Of a DNA stretch of 21,037 nt, positions 14,246 to 21,037 are shown one piece after another. Under the pieces are notes generated by a model that had not been told where the DNA came from, ran no database searches, and worked only from the letters and a program-made list of their open reading frames with translations. Position 1 is the stretch's first letter, and every line of letters begins with the position of its first letter. The position numbers and the translations under genes were made by a program. The DNA is from Bacillota bacterium (GTDB lineage: Bacteria; Bacillota; Clostridia; Christensenellales; Aristaeellaceae), in contig JAEYRW010000160.1 in the NCBI GenBank assembly GCA_023435435.1, positions 1 to 21,037 on the forward strand, read 5' to 3'.

Positions 14246-15505
14246 ATGTTTGTGTTTCGGATCAAGGGCGGAGCCGCACTCACCGGAAGGACGAAGGTGG
14301 GCTGCGCGAAAAACGCGGTGCTGCCAATTCTCGCGGCGAGCGTGCTGGCACAGGGTCCCGTTGTCCTTCGCGACTGCCCGCACCTCTCGGATATTGACAA
14401 CATGCTCGCGATTCTTGAGACCCTCGGCTGCGGGGTCAGGGGGGACGGCGCGGACGTTTTGGTCGATCCAACCGCCGCGCACAGCTGGGATATGCCCGAC
14501 AGCCTCTCCAAGCGCATCCGTTCGTCCATTTTCATGCTCGGTCCGTTGATCGGGCGGTTCCGGCATGCCTGCGTGACGTATCCCGGTGGCTGTGAGATCG
14601 GCCTCAGGCCCATCGACCTGCACATCAAGGGACTGCGCGCGCTGGGCGTTGAGATCCGCGAGGAACACGGGCGGATCTATTGTGATGGGGAAAAGCTCCG
14701 GGGCGGGTATGTCCATCTGGATTTTCCGTCCGTCGGCGCCACCGAAAACGTAATGATGGCCGCGGTTCTCGCGAGTGGGCGCACCACAATACATAATGCG
14801 GCGCGCGAACCCGAAATCCTCGACCTTCAGAATTTTATCAACGCCATGGGCGGGAATGTGCGCGGCGCGGGCAGCGACACCATCGTCATCGACGGAGTCG
14901 AGGGCCTCTCCGGCACGTCATACCGGCCCATTCCGGACCGCATCGTGGCGGGCACGCTGCTGGCGGCCTGCGCGGCCACCCGGGGCGAAATCAGCCTGGA
15001 AAACGCGCCCGCCGCCCATCTGGGCGCGGTGATCGACAAGCTGCGCGGGGCGGGCTGCGAGATCGAAACCGAAGGCACCGAAATGCGCATGCGCGCCGTC
15101 GAACGGCTCAGGCCCATTGAGATTTCCACGCAGGCGTACCCCGGCTTTCCCACGGACCTGCAGGCGCAGTTCATGGCCCTTGCCTGTACCCTCGACGGCG
15201 CGAGCATGGTCGTTGAGAACCTGTTCGAGAACCGGTTCGCCCACGCCTCGCAGCTGGTGCGGATGGGCGCAGACATTTTCGTCAGCAACCGGCTGGCGGT
15301 GGTGCGCGGATCGCGTCTCACCGGCGCGCGGGTCAGGGCGGGCGATTTGCGCGGCGGCGCGGCGCTGGTAATCGCGGGCCTCGCGGCGGAGGGCGTCACG
15401 GAGGTCTCGGACATTGAGATGATCGACAGAGGATACGAAAGATTTGAGGACATGATCTCCGCGTTGGGCGGGGATGTCGTCCGGACGGAGACAACGGAGG
15501 CATAA
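14246..15505 (+). CDS. murA: UDP-N-acetylglucosamine 1-carboxyvinyltransferase MurA
   Basis: MurA catalyses the first committed step of peptidoglycan synthesis, moving enolpyruvate from PEP to UDP-GlcNAc. The 419-residue protein aligns along its whole length with E. coli MurA. It has FRIKGG at the start, catalytic K22-N23 in CAKNA, the PEP-binding and fosfomycin-target Cys (C116) in PGGCEIGLRP, SVGATEN, NAAREPEI, FPTDLQAQF, ENRF and GYERFED. Because the Cys is kept, fosfomycin sensitivity is expected for this copy. The ATG at 14246 is chosen for its match to the MurA N-terminus and for GGGGG eight bases ahead; upstream in-frame starts add residues not seen in the family. The usual S-G-A-K-N-A reads G-C-A-K-N-A here. 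Confidence 0.96.
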   Translation: MFVFRIKGGAALTGRTKVGCAKNAVLPILAASVLAQGPVVLRDCPHLSDIDNMLAILETLGCGVRGDGADVLVDPTAAHSWDMPDSLSKRIRSSIFMLGPLIGRFRHACVTYPGGCEIGLRPIDLHIKGLRALGVEIREEHGRIYCDGEKLRGGYVHLDFPSVGATENVMMAAVLASGRTTIHNAAREPEILDLQNFINAMGGNVRGAGSDTIVIDGVEGLSGTSYRPIPDRIVAGTLLAACAATRGEISLENAPAAHLGAVIDKLRGAGCEIETEGTEMRMRAVERLRPIEISTQAYPGFPTDLQAQFMALACTLDGASMVVENLFENRFAHASQLVRMGADIFVSNRLAVVRGSRLTGARVRAGDLRGGAALVIAGLAAEGVTEVSDIEMIDRGYERFEDMISALGGDVVRTETTEA

Positions 15506-16216
15506 ATGCGAAAGGGGTTTTTCGTTCTCGCCTTCCTGCTGCTGGCGGCCGCGGTCTGGATGTTTCTGGACCGCAGCGTGTTTGTGATCCGCAACGTCGA
15601 GGTCGTCAGCGACCAGACGGTGGACGAGCAGGATGTCATCCGCATTTCCGGCGTGGAGATGGGGACGCGCATGCGTGCCCTGGACCCGGACAAAATCGCC
15701 CGTGGAATTGAGTCCACGGGCGCGTATGCGTTTGTTTCGGCGGAGAAAAAGTACCCGTCCTCCGTTCGCCTCACCGTGCGCAAGCGGGTTCCGGCGGCCA
15801 TGGCGGAGGTAGGCGGGCTTGTGGTGCTCATGGATGCGGACGGCTGTGTCATCTCCGCCACGCCGGAAGCGCCGGACGCGGACGCGGTCTACGTGACGGG
15901 AATTGACATCGGGGCCTACATCGTGGGGCAACTGGTGGACGCCGACGCGGACAGGATTGAGGCGATGCGCGAAGTCATCGCGGCGCTTGAAAAGGGCGAC
16001 GCGAATGCGTACGTTTCAGAGCTCAACGTAAGCGACGTCAACGAGCTGTATATTTATTCGAGGACCGGGATTTACGTGGCGCTGGGGAACGACGGGGAGA
16101 TGGATAAAAAGATTGTTCTGATGAAGTACGTGCTTCAGGACCTTGAATCGCGGGGGGAAACATCGGGAAGACTGGATGTGTCGTCCGGCGACAAGGCCGA
16201 TTTCGACGGATCGTGA
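15506..16216 (+). CDS. ftsQ: Cell division protein FtsQ/DivIB
   Basis: A bitopic membrane protein that scaffolds FtsL-DivIC and helps activate septal wall synthesis. The 236 residues have a short cytoplasmic N-terminus, a membrane helix (about 4-21), a POTRA domain (about 24-95: FVIRNVEVVSDQTV, VIRISGVEMG, VRLTVRKRVPAA) and a beta domain with a variable, acidic C-terminus. The ATG follows the murA stop directly, and its ribosome site GGAGG (15496-15500) lies inside murA, so the two are translationally coupled. The weak sequence conservation is normal for the family; position and domain order give the call. Confidence 0.9.
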   Translation: MRKGFFVLAFLLLAAAVWMFLDRSVFVIRNVEVVSDQTVDEQDVIRISGVEMGTRMRALDPDKIARGIESTGAYAFVSAEKKYPSSVRLTVRKRVPAAMAEVGGLVVLMDADGCVISATPEAPDADAVYVTGIDIGAYIVGQLVDADADRIEAMREVIAALEKGDANAYVSELNVSDVNELYIYSRTGIYVALGNDGEMDKKIVLMKYVLQDLESRGETSGRLDVSSGDKADFDGS

Positions 16217-16303
16217 CCCGATTGCGACCTGTGACAGAGAAGTGCCGACAATTTGAAACTATTTTGAAATATCCGGAAAAGGCGCTGTTTTTACGGATTC
16301 ATG

Positions 16304-16333
16304 TTTGCACTTTGTCGGTACAATCTGTATAAT
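16304..16333 (+). promoter_or_regulatory. Internal promoter ahead of ftsA-ftsZ
   Basis: A perfect TATAAT (16328-16333) follows TTTGCA (16304-16309, four of six) by 18 bases in the 177-base gap after ftsQ. It would let ftsA-ftsZ be transcribed apart from the upstream cluster. Between it and ftsA an inverted repeat AGTATC/GATACT (16341-16346/16365-16370) could form a hairpin or be an operator. Confidence 0.55.
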
Positions 16334-16393
16334 AACAATGAGTATCGAGGTACTATGCAGATTTGATACTTGCGAGGCGGTAAGTGAGATAAG

Positions 16394-17581
16394 ATGAAGA
16401 CGCAGATTGCCGCGATAGATTTCGGCACATCCAAGATCGTGACGATTGTCGCCCAGTCGGGCGGGATCAGTCGCCTGGATATCATCGGCTCCGGTACCGT
16501 GCCCTACGCGGGGTTTTCGGGTGGCGACTGGAATGAGCCCGACATGCTCACGGACGCCGTCCGGGATTCCGTCGCGGCGGCGGAGCTTGAAGCGAACGCC
16601 AAGATCCGCGAGGTATACGTCGGCGTTCCCGGCGACTATGTGCACGTGGCTACCGGCGAGGCGGAGATCGAGCTGACGGGGCCTATCACGGAGAACGAGA
16701 TCAACCGCGTTCAGGATCTCGTGGCGGACAAGCTGCGCGTGGTGGAAAAGGGCGGCTATGTGCTGCACCGTTCGCCCGCATGGTTTTCCATCGACGACGG
16801 GAAAAAGACCATGGAGCCCATGGGCGGAACCGGGGCGCGGCTCCGCGCGCGGGTGTCGTTCATGATCGCCGATCCCGTTTTCGTGGACGACGCGGCGGAG
16901 CTCATGGGGATGCTGGGCATCACCGTTCTGGGCTTTTTGTCGCCGATGCTGGGAGAATGCCTCCTCTTTCTGTCCCTGGAGGACCGGGATCGGATTGCGA
17001 TGATCGTGGACGTCGGGTATCTTACCACGGAAGTCGCGGTGGTGGAAGGCGACGCGGTGGTGTACCATGCCATGCTCAGCAGTGGCGGCGGGTTCATGAC
17101 GGCGGCGCTGGCGGAGGGAATCAAGCTCCCGATGCACATGGCGGAGCAGGTGAAGCGCGCGTACCTGTTCAACCCCGACGAGTTTGACCAGGACAACTTC
17201 TATTCGGCCTACGACAACGACGGCAGGCGGGTCGACGTCCAGCGCGCTTCCGTTTCGCGCCACATGGACGAGTCGATGGATGAGCTGTGCGACCTCATCG
17301 ACAAGACGCTGAAAAATGACGCGGCGCAATATTTCGGCCCGAGATCGCAGATTTATCTCACAGGCGGCGGAATCGCGCTGATGCGCGGCGGCCGCGAATA
17401 CCTGGCGGCGCGGGTGGGGCGGCCCGTAAAGGTGCCGGCGCAGAAAACGGCCAAGCTCAACAGCCCGGTCTACGCGTCCGCGCTCGGTCTCGTGAGTCTG
17501 GTTTTCGACTCCATCGAGCAGCAGGATACCGGTGAGCAGGGGCTCGGAAAGAAGATTGCGGGCCTGTTCAAAAGAGGATAA
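16394..17581 (+). CDS. ftsA: FtsA-like divisome actin homologue
   Basis: FtsA is an actin-fold protein that fastens FtsZ filaments to the membrane and recruits later divisome parts. The 395-residue product starts with the phosphate-1 motif AAIDFGTSK, has an FtsA-specific 1C domain after residue 60, and ends with an amphipathic helix GLGKKIAGLFKRG that fits the membrane-targeting sequence. YLTGGGIALM is the adenosine motif. The phosphate-2 loop, normally D-[IV]-G-[GA]-G-T-T, reads DVGYLTT (206-212), so nucleotide binding may be altered. The length is a little under the usual 410-440. The ribosome site is weak (GAGG lies 16 bases away). ftsZ begins 37 bases downstream, the standard ftsA-ftsZ pairing. 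Confidence 0.88.
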   Translation: MKTQIAAIDFGTSKIVTIVAQSGGISRLDIIGSGTVPYAGFSGGDWNEPDMLTDAVRDSVAAAELEANAKIREVYVGVPGDYVHVATGEAEIELTGPITENEINRVQDLVADKLRVVEKGGYVLHRSPAWFSIDDGKKTMEPMGGTGARLRARVSFMIADPVFVDDAAELMGMLGITVLGFLSPMLGECLLFLSLEDRDRIAMIVDVGYLTTEVAVVEGDAVVYHAMLSSGGGFMTAALAEGIKLPMHMAEQVKRAYLFNPDEFDQDNFYSAYDNDGRRVDVQRASVSRHMDESMDELCDLIDKTLKNDAAQYFGPRSQIYLTGGGIALMRGGREYLAARVGRPVKVPAQKTAKLNSPVYASALGLVSLVFDSIEQQDTGEQGLGKKIAGLFKRG

Positions 17582-17618
17582 GACAAACGCGAAATAACGC
17601 AAGACGAGGGGGATGCTT

Positions 17619-18869
17619 GTGCTCGAGTTCGAAATGGAGCAGAATAACTTCGCTTCTATCAAGGTCATTGGCGTCGGTGGCGCCGGTACAAACGCGGTCA
17701 ACTGCATGGTCGAGTCTGGGCTGCAGGGCGTGGAGTTTATCGCCATCAATACCGACAAGCAGGCGCTGGCGCTGTCGCAGGCGACCACGAAGGTACAGAT
17801 TGGCGACAAGCTCACAAAGGGCCTCGGCGCGGGCGCGAACCCGGACGTCGGGCAGCGGGCTGCCGAGGAAAACCGCGAGGAAATCGCGAAGCTCGTGAAG
17901 GGCTCCGACCTTGTGTTCATCACCTGCGGCATGGGCGGCGGCACCGGCACCGGCGCGGCGCCCGTGATTGCGGAGATTGCGCGAGAGATGGGCATTCTGA
18001 CCATCGGCGTCGTGTCCAAGCCCTTCCTGTTCGAAGGAAAGCCCCGCATGCGCAACGCGGAGGCTGGCATCTCCAAGCTCAAGGTGCACGTGGATACGCT
18101 TGTGGTTGTCCCCAACGACAGGCTTTTGAGCGTGGTCACGAAATCCACCTCCATGCGCGACGCGTTCCGGATCGCGGACGACACGCTGCGTCAGGGCATC
18201 CAAGGCATTTCCGACCTCATCGCCGTGCCGTCCCTCATCAACCTCGACTTCGCGGACGTGCGCACCATCATGGAGGCGCGCGGACTTGCGCACATGGGCA
18301 TCGGCGTCGGCAAGGGCGAGGACCGCATGGTTGCGGCCGCCAAGCAGGCGATTTCCAGCCCCATGCTCGAGACCAACATCGACGGCGCGCGCGCGGTGCT
18401 CATCAACATCACCGGCGGCCCGGACACCTCCATCATCGACATCAACGAAGCTGCGACCATCATCACCGGAGAGGCCGATCCTGAGGCGAACATCATCTTC
18501 GGCGCGGGCATCGACGAAAATCTCAAGGACGAGGTCCGCATCACGGTGATCGCCACCGGTTTCGAGGCGCCGCCGCCCAGGGTGGACCCCAAGACCGCGG
18601 CCAAGAAGACCGAGTCCCGCGTGGAGGAACCCGCTCCCGTCGTTGAGGAGGAAGCGCCCAAGCAGACGCGCACGCGCCTCATGTCCGACGACGAGGCCGA
18701 GGTGCCGCCGATCTTCGACAGAAGGCAGGCCCGTTCCACCCGTGAGGAGGAGTATGCGAACGAGCGTCCCGCCCCGCGTCCGCGGGTGTATCAGGACGAC
18801 GAGCATCAGCCCCGGCAGCGCCGCGGATTTACCCCCGACGTGCCGAGCTTCCTGCGCAAGAAGGACTGA
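17619..18869 (+). CDS. ftsZ: Cell division GTPase FtsZ
   Basis: A tubulin-like GTPase whose filaments form the Z ring. The 416 residues show the N-terminal nucleotide motif GVGGAGTNAVN, the tubulin signature GGGTGTG (106-112), and the T7 loop NLDFAD (208-213), which supplies the catalytic Asp residues. A charged variable linker of about 90 residues follows, then the C-terminal peptide PDVPSFLRKKD, which binds FtsA and other tethers. The GTG at 17619 is preferred: GAGGGGG (17606-17612) lies six bases before it, and the product begins MLEFE as in many Clostridia. The ATG at 17613 touches that ribosome site. A strong hairpin follows the gene. Confidence 0.97.
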   Translation: MLEFEMEQNNFASIKVIGVGGAGTNAVNCMVESGLQGVEFIAINTDKQALALSQATTKVQIGDKLTKGLGAGANPDVGQRAAEENREEIAKLVKGSDLVFITCGMGGGTGTGAAPVIAEIAREMGILTIGVVSKPFLFEGKPRMRNAEAGISKLKVHVDTLVVVPNDRLLSVVTKSTSMRDAFRIADDTLRQGIQGISDLIAVPSLINLDFADVRTIMEARGLAHMGIGVGKGEDRMVAAAKQAISSPMLETNIDGARAVLINITGGPDTSIIDINEAATIITGEADPEANIIFGAGIDENLKDEVRITVIATGFEAPPPRVDPKTAAKKTESRVEEPAPVVEEEAPKQTRTRLMSDDEAEVPPIFDRRQARSTREEEYANERPAPRPRVYQDDEHQPRQRRGFTPDVPSFLRKKD

Positions 18870-18888
18870 CCGATCGGAAATTAAATGT

Positions 18889-18922
18889 GAATCCCAATAT
18901 CATTGACATGGTATTGGGATTC
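18889..18922 (+). terminator. Hairpin terminator after ftsZ
   Basis: A 15-bp stem GAATCCCAATATCAT (18889-18903) pairs with 18908-18922 with one G-T pair, across a TGAC loop. Only two T bases follow (TTACT), so termination may be incomplete. The ribokinase start is 17 bases further on. Confidence 0.6.
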
Positions 18923-18938
18923 TTACTGGGAGTCGTTC

Positions 18939-19850
18939 ATGATGAAAAAACTGGCTGTCGTGGGATCGGTCAATATGGACATGGTCGTCAGGGTCGACCG
19001 TTTTCCGTCGCCGGGGGAGACGCGGACGGGTGACGGCTTTCGGGTGGTGCCCGGCGGCAAGGGCGCGAACCAGGCCGTGGCGCTCGGCCGGTTGGGCGCG
19101 GATGTCTGGATGGCCGGCATGGTGGGTGACGACGCCTCTGGCGAGACGTATCTCAGGAATTTCAGGGAAAACGGCGTCGGCGTCGGCGCGCTGGGCATCG
19201 CCCATGGGGAGACCACGGGCACGGCGGTGATCGAGGTCGAGCGTGGCGGAGAGAACCACATCGTCATCGTCCCCGGCGCCAACGCGCTTTGCGACATGGA
19301 TTGGCTCGGGGTGACGCTGCCGCGCATCATGGACAGGGACATCTTCCTGTTTCAGCTGGAAATCCCGCATCAGACGGTTTTTCAGGCGATGCGGATTCTC
19401 AAGGAAGCGGGAAAAACGGTGATCCTCGATCCCGCGCCCGCGTGCAGGCTTCCGGACGAGGTCTTTACTTATGTCGACTACATAACGCCCAACGAGACGG
19501 AGCTTGCCGCCATCACGCCCGGCGAGGGCGGCGACATGGAAGCGCGCATGGGCGTGTTGCGCCGAAAGGGCGTCGGCGCGGTGATCGCCAAGTGCGGCGC
19601 CGACGGCGCGTACGCGCTTTCTCCGGAGGGATTCCGGCACGTGAATGGATACAAAGTGAAGCCCGTCGACACCACCGCGGCGGGGGACACGTTCAACGCG
19701 GGCTTCGCGTACGCCCTGGCTTCGGGGATGGGGATTGCGGACGCGGTGGCGTTCGGGAATGCGGCGGCGGCGATTTCCGTGACCGCGGCGGGCGCCCAGG
19801 GTGGGATGCCCACGCGCGAAGCGGTTGAGAAATTCATGAGGGGGAAATAG
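18939..19850 (+). CDS. rbsK: Ribokinase
   Basis: A PfkB-family sugar kinase that phosphorylates ribose at O5, feeding ribose-5-phosphate into the pentose phosphate pathway. The 303 residues have the substrate-binding GSVNMD, PGGKGANQAVA (first PfkB signature), the D-P-A-P-A element (LDPAPA), NETE, and the second signature DTTAAGD (244-250) with the catalytic base D250. GGKGAN and NETE favour ribokinase over other PfkB kinases, although deoxyribose or another pentose cannot be ruled out. Two adjacent ATG codons (18939, 18942) follow GGGAG (18928-18932) by six and nine bases; either could be used. No ribose transporter or isomerase is nearby. The next gene starts two bases after its stop. Confidence 0.9.
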   Translation: MMKKLAVVGSVNMDMVVRVDRFPSPGETRTGDGFRVVPGGKGANQAVALGRLGADVWMAGMVGDDASGETYLRNFRENGVGVGALGIAHGETTGTAVIEVERGGENHIVIVPGANALCDMDWLGVTLPRIMDRDIFLFQLEIPHQTVFQAMRILKEAGKTVILDPAPACRLPDEVFTYVDYITPNETELAAITPGEGGDMEARMGVLRRKGVGAVIAKCGADGAYALSPEGFRHVNGYKVKPVDTTAAGDTFNAGFAYALASGMGIADAVAFGNAAAAISVTAAGAQGGMPTREAVEKFMRGK

Positions 19851-19852
19851 GC

Positions 19853-21001
19853 ATGGCTTTTATTTACAGGGTTGCCACGGAGGCCGACAGGGACAAGTAC
19901 ATTGACTTTGCGAATCTCGTGTTCAGCATGGCGCACCGGCCCCACGACTTCAAGGCGATGCTGCCCAAGGTGTACGGCGACGGGAAAGAGACCGCCTACA
20001 TGCAGAATCTTGCGCTGGACGAAGCAGGCAACCTCCGGGGACTGATCGCCGTAATGCCGAACGAGATGACCGTCCTGGGCGAAGTGCTCAAGACGGGCTA
20101 TCTGGGCACCGTGTCCGTGCATCCCTATGCGCGCGGCGAGGGGCACATGAAAAAACTCATGGGCATGGCCCTTGACGGCATGCGCGCGGGTGGGTGCGAC
20201 CTGACCATGCTCGGGGGACAGCGGCAGCGGTACGAATATTTCGGGTACACCCGCGGCGGCGTTTCCTACTCCTATGCCGCGAGCCCGACCAACGTGCGCC
20301 ACGCGCTTTTTGACGTGGACACAAGCGATATCGAGATCTGTGAGATCCACGCGGACGAGGGCGAAGCCATTGCGGCCGCGTGTGCGCTGCACGCCACAAA
20401 GCCCTGCCGGAGCGCGCGCACGCCCGAAAATTTCTATGATATCGCTTCCAGTTGGATGGCGAAGCTTATGGGGATTTACAAAACCGGTACATTCGCGGGC
20501 TACATGATCGTCGGCTTGCACGGGGACATTGCCCCGATTTCCGAGCTCGTGCTTGCGAACGACGCGCTGGCGGGCACGGTGGTAAAAAAGTACATTGAGC
20601 AGGCGGACGTGAAGGGTTGCGAGATCGAGTGCGCGGCATTCGATATTGGCCTCAGGCGCGCGCTCTCCCGGTTCTGCGAGCGCTCCTTCGTGTGCGAGGG
20701 GGAGCAGTTGGCGATCTTCAACTTCCCGAAGGTCATCGGTGCGTTCATGAAGCTCAAGGCGTCCTACGCCCCCTTGGAGGACGGCACGCGCAGCTTCGTC
20801 ATCGACGGACAGCCGCTCACGATTTCCGTCGGCGCAAATCAGGTGAACGTCATCCCCGAAGCCCCGGACGGCGCCGCAAAGCTCTCCGCCATGGACGCCC
20901 AATTCCTCTTCTTCGGCCGCGACGGTGCGCTCTATGGAGAACCCTTGCCCATGGGCTGGGGCCATTTGCCTCTCTACCTCGACAACGCCGACCATTTCTA
21001 G
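19853..21001 (+). CDS. Two-domain GNAT N-acetyltransferase, Eis-like architecture
   Basis: A 382-residue acetyl-CoA-dependent transferase of unknown substrate. The N-terminal GNAT domain (about 5-150) has the acetyl-CoA pyrophosphate loop V-S-V-H-P-Y-A-R-G-E-G-H-M (87-99, the R/Q-x-x-G-x-G/A type) and a YFGY element. A second, weaker GNAT-like part covers about 150-280. The last 100 residues resemble an SCP2-like beta-alpha domain (FVIDGQPLTI to FLFFG), the layout of Eis-type enzymes. Some of those acetylate aminoglycosides, but nothing here shows that. The ATG follows AGGGGG and lies two bases after the ribokinase stop, so the two form a small operon. The stop is followed by GGAGG and a hairpin. 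Confidence 0.85.
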   Translation: MAFIYRVATEADRDKYIDFANLVFSMAHRPHDFKAMLPKVYGDGKETAYMQNLALDEAGNLRGLIAVMPNEMTVLGEVLKTGYLGTVSVHPYARGEGHMKKLMGMALDGMRAGGCDLTMLGGQRQRYEYFGYTRGGVSYSYAASPTNVRHALFDVDTSDIEICEIHADEGEAIAAACALHATKPCRSARTPENFYDIASSWMAKLMGIYKTGTFAGYMIVGLHGDIAPISELVLANDALAGTVVKKYIEQADVKGCEIECAAFDIGLRRALSRFCERSFVCEGEQLAIFNFPKVIGAFMKLKASYAPLEDGTRSFVIDGQPLTISVGANQVNVIPEAPDGAAKLSAMDAQFLFFGRDGALYGEPLPMGWGHLPLYLDNADHF

Positions 21002-21016
21002 GAGGCGGAGAGGAAC

Positions 21017-21037
21017 GCCGGGGGCGCCGCCCCCGGC
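21017..21037 (+). terminator. Hairpin after the acetyltransferase gene, cut by window end
   Basis: A perfect 9-bp stem GCCGGGGGC/GCCCCCGGC with a GCC loop ends at the last base of the window. It is probably the stem of an intrinsic terminator; a T-run would lie outside and cannot be seen. Confidence 0.5.

Noticed and set aside
14226..14549. Alternative frame starting just before murA
   Set aside because: Out of frame with murA and Arg/Ser-rich; MurA motifs lie in the frame starting at 14246.
16259..18184. Minus-strand frame of 641 codons opposite ftsA and ftsZ
   Set aside because: It covers two well-identified + strand genes, has no family motifs, and is His/Arg-rich as mirror frames of GC-rich genes are.

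Overview
The window looks like a chromosomal segment of a GC-rich, Gram-positive-type member of Bacillota, most likely class Clostridia. A Christensenellales-like lineage is only a guess. The support is a sortase with its LPXTG-type wall protein, a MurE carrying the meso-diaminopimelate motif, DivIB/FtsL/DivIC-type division proteins, a transpeptidase with PASTA domains, and the order nadD-yqeK-rsfS ahead of mraZ. Genes from about 3.4 kb onward are all on the + strand and strongly GC-biased at third codon positions. The first 2.6 kb is visibly less biased and looks like an accessory region.

Layout. 1-2015: the 3' end of a SpaA/Cna_B-repeat surface protein with an LPKTS anchor, then a class B sortase. 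The gap between them is rich in hairpins. 2016-2612: a 600-base gap with no convincing gene, holding three related inverted-repeat arms interleaved with two related hairpin cores. 2613-3359 (minus strand): a small membrane protein of unknown function. 3486-4974: a fused NadD-YqeK protein and the ribosome silencing factor RsfS, closed by a good intrinsic terminator. 5178-18869: a division and cell wall (dcw) cluster in the order mraZ, ftsL, ftsI/spoVD, murE, mraY, a phzF-family gene, murD, ftsW, murA, ftsQ/divIB, ftsA, ftsZ. After a strong hairpin come a ribokinase and a two-domain GNAT acetyltransferase, with a hairpin at the window edge.

How the genes work together. MurA starts UDP-MurNAc synthesis, MurD and MurE add D-Glu and meso-DAP, and MraY makes lipid I. 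FtsW polymerises lipid II and the FtsI/SpoVD protein cross-links it at the septum. FtsQ/DivIB and FtsL hold that pair in the divisome, and FtsA tethers FtsZ to the membrane. MraZ probably represses the cluster through four 10-bp tandem boxes over the mraZ promoter.

Most unusual points: the cluster lacks rsmH, murF, murG, murC and murB, and carries a PhzF-family gene between mraY and murD. FtsA has an altered phosphate-binding loop. A hairpin lies against the murA ribosome binding site. NadD and YqeK are fused. The repeat array at 2273-2624 shows paired changes between its two cores. No wholly new multi-gene system is evident; the repeat array is the best candidate for something undescribed.
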